A stretch of DNA of 64,000 nucleotides from positions 487,944 through 551,943 of the forward strand of contig JAEYDD010000072.1 in NCBI GenBank assembly GCA_023404095.1, given 5' to 3'. Shown piece by piece: positions 63,181 to 64,000 of this stretch. The notes below the pieces were generated by a model. That model saw only the letters and a program-made list of their open reading frames with translations. It did not search any database and was not told where the DNA came from. How positions within the stretch are numbered: position 1 is the first letter of the stretch; every line of letters begins with the position of its first letter. Position numbers and translations under genes: made by a program. The stretch is from Pseudomonadota bacterium. Lineage in GTDB: Bacteria; Pseudomonadota; Alphaproteobacteria; Rhizobiales; Rhizobiaceae.

Positions 63181-63489
63181 TTAGAGCTTGATCTCTACGT
63201 CGACGCCGGCGGCGAGGTCGAGCTTCATCAGGGCGTCGACCGTCTGAGGGGTCGGGTCGACGATGTCGAGAAGACGCTTGTGAGTGCGCATCTCGAACTG
63301 TTCGCGGCTTTTCTTGTCGATGTGAGGCGACCGGTTGACCGTGAATTTCTCAATACGTGTCGGGAGCGGCACGGGACCGCGGACACTGGCACCGGTACGC
63401 TTGGCCGTCGACACGATTTCACGCGTGGAGGCATCGAGGATCCGGTGATCAAACGCCTTGAGGCGAATGCGGATGTTCTGGCCGTTCAT
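63181..63489 (-). CDS. rpsJ: 30S ribosomal protein S10
   Basis: 102 residues starting MNGQNIRIRLKAFDHRILDA, with KSREQFEMRTHKRLLDIVDP, complete S10. Confidence 0.98.
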   Translation of the reverse strand: MNGQNIRIRLKAFDHRILDASTREIVSTAKRTGASVRGPVPLPTRIEKFTVNRSPHIDKKSREQFEMRTHKRLLDIVDPTPQTVDALMKLDLAAGVDVEIKL

Positions 63490-63590
63490 ACGACTTGTCC
63501 TTGTTCTTGCTTATAGCGGCTCCCCTTGGGGAACACGCGTTGAACTTCGTTTAATCTTCAGCCAGTCCGCTAACTTTTCAAAGATCGGAG

Positions 63591-63610
63591 GGACAGGGTT
63601 TCCCCTGCCC
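63591..63610 (-). other. GNRA-loop hairpin before rpsJ
   Basis: On the minus strand GGGCAGGG-GAAA-CCCTGTCC, an 8-bp stem with one G-T pair and a stable GAAA tetraloop, about 100 bp before rpsJ. Could be a leader element or processing site. Confidence 0.45.
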
Positions 63611-63670
63611 CTTCCTATTTGAGCGGCCTAGGCCGGCCTTATTCCTGGCGATCGCACCGGACGAAGCGCA

Positions 63671-63871
63671 GTGCAAATCACGCTTGCGCGCCATTTGCAC
63701 TATTTTCGCGTCGTCGGCAAGCGGTGCGACCGACTAATTCTTTCGGGGCGGCTATGCCCGGACCGCATAACACTGCAATCCGGGATTTCCGCTGTCACGC
63801 CGTCGATTACTCGACGATCGAGGCGACGATGCCGGCGCCGCGTGCAGATCGCGCTTGCGCGCCATCTGCCC
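63671..63871 (-). repeat. two related hairpins downstream of tuf
   Basis: Hairpin 1 (63671-63700) and hairpin 2 (63842-63871) share the same inner GGCGCGCAAGCG-type sequence. Their outer stems are GCAAAT/ATTTGC and GCAGAT/ATCTGC, so both arms changed together and pairing is kept. Inner mismatches are G-T pairs only on the minus strand. Confidence 0.65.
63801..63840 (-). pseudogene. duplicated 3' end of tuf
   Basis: These 40 bp are identical to 63909-63948, which contain the last ten codons and stop codon of the adjacent tuf gene (GAGIVASIVE then stop). The copy has no upstream coding part. It is a remnant of a duplication or recombination involving tuf. Confidence 0.8.
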
Positions 63872-63914
63872 CACTTTTCAGCCGTCGGCAGCTTTCGGCC
63901 TCGTCGCTCGTCGA

Positions 63915-64000
63915 TTACTCGACGATCGAGGCGACGATGCCGGCGCCGACGGTGCGGCCGCCTTCGCGGATCGCGAAGCGCAGCTTTTCTTCCATCGCGA
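63915..64000 (-). CDS. tuf: elongation factor Tu (partial, C-terminal 28 codons plus stop)
   Basis: The minus strand from the right edge reads AMEEKLRFAIREGGRTVGAG then IVASIVE and stop, the exact C-terminus expected for rhizobial EF-Tu. The rest of the gene lies outside the window. It precedes rpsJ as in the alphaproteobacterial str-S10 arrangement. Confidence 0.95.
   Translation of the reverse strand, partial: AMEEKLRFAIREGGRTVGAGIVASIVE

Larger units (their letters stand above)
63490..63914. other. tuf-rpsJ spacer with repeats and hairpins
   Basis: A 425-bp spacer that holds a copy of the tuf 3' end (63801-63840), two related hairpins (63671-63700, 63842-63871) and a GAAA-loop hairpin (63591-63610). 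No gene beyond the relic was seen. Confidence 0.6.

Overview
The window is a GC-rich alphaproteobacterial chromosome segment. Three features point to the Rhizobiaceae (Rhizobium/Ensifer/Shinella-like): the nuoABCD-E-F-G order with small lineage-specific genes inserted, a vitamin-B12-dependent ribonucleotide reductase, and a str-S10-spc-alpha ribosomal cluster followed by msrPQ, a Do-type protease and rarA. No phage, insertion sequence, plasmid or CRISPR locus was seen. Genus and species cannot be fixed by eye.

Layout. (1) 1-8266, minus strand: respiratory complex I genes nuoA-B-C-D-(84-aa exported protein)-E-F-(253-aa helix-hairpin-helix protein)-G; nuoG runs off the left edge. (2) 8267-14350: tRNA-Asp, tRNA-Val, a cytosine-deaminase-like amidohydrolase, wrbA, a CinA-type molybdopterin-binding protein, a universal stress protein and gpt. 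(3) 14387-21794: a serralysin-type RTX metalloprotease with exact 243-bp tandem repeats, an 0.8-kb regulatory region with two NrdR boxes, and nrdJ. (4) 22501-27828: a PepSY/YflT-like stress operon with an EcfG-type promoter candidate, a large hybrid histidine kinase, a stand-alone receiver protein, and a decayed receiver-domain relic. (5) 27829-43566: an accessory stress and envelope region holding a YegP-like (DUF1508) protein, a glucoamylase-family protein, phosphoketolase, a CBS-BON protein, a PhoX phosphatase, a GH25 lipoprotein, a Calx-beta/RTX protein, a CbpA/CbpM chaperone pair, several very small proteins and a DapA-like protein lacking its Schiff-base lysine. (6) 43597-48092: rarA, a Do-family protease and msrPQ. 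(7) 48346-64000, minus strand: the ribosomal supercluster from the 3' end of tuf through rpsJ to rplQ, with secY, adk and rpoA inside it.

How the genes work together. The complex I genes are tightly packed or overlapping and look like one operon read from upstream of nuoA. The ribosomal cluster reads as one block but carries internal hairpins, a terminator after rplO, another after rpsM, and promoter candidates in front of secY and rpsM. It is therefore probably several transcription units. Most of region 5 looks like stress-linked carbon and phosphate metabolism, cell-envelope remodelling and protein repair.

No clear novel defence or mobile system was found. The observations most worth follow-up are the DapA-like protein without catalytic residues and its small-gene neighbourhood, the duplicated tuf 3' end with paired hairpins, the shared helix-hairpin-helix domain on two complex I-linked proteins, the repeated rpsK leader, and the two RTX proteins without a secretion system nearby.
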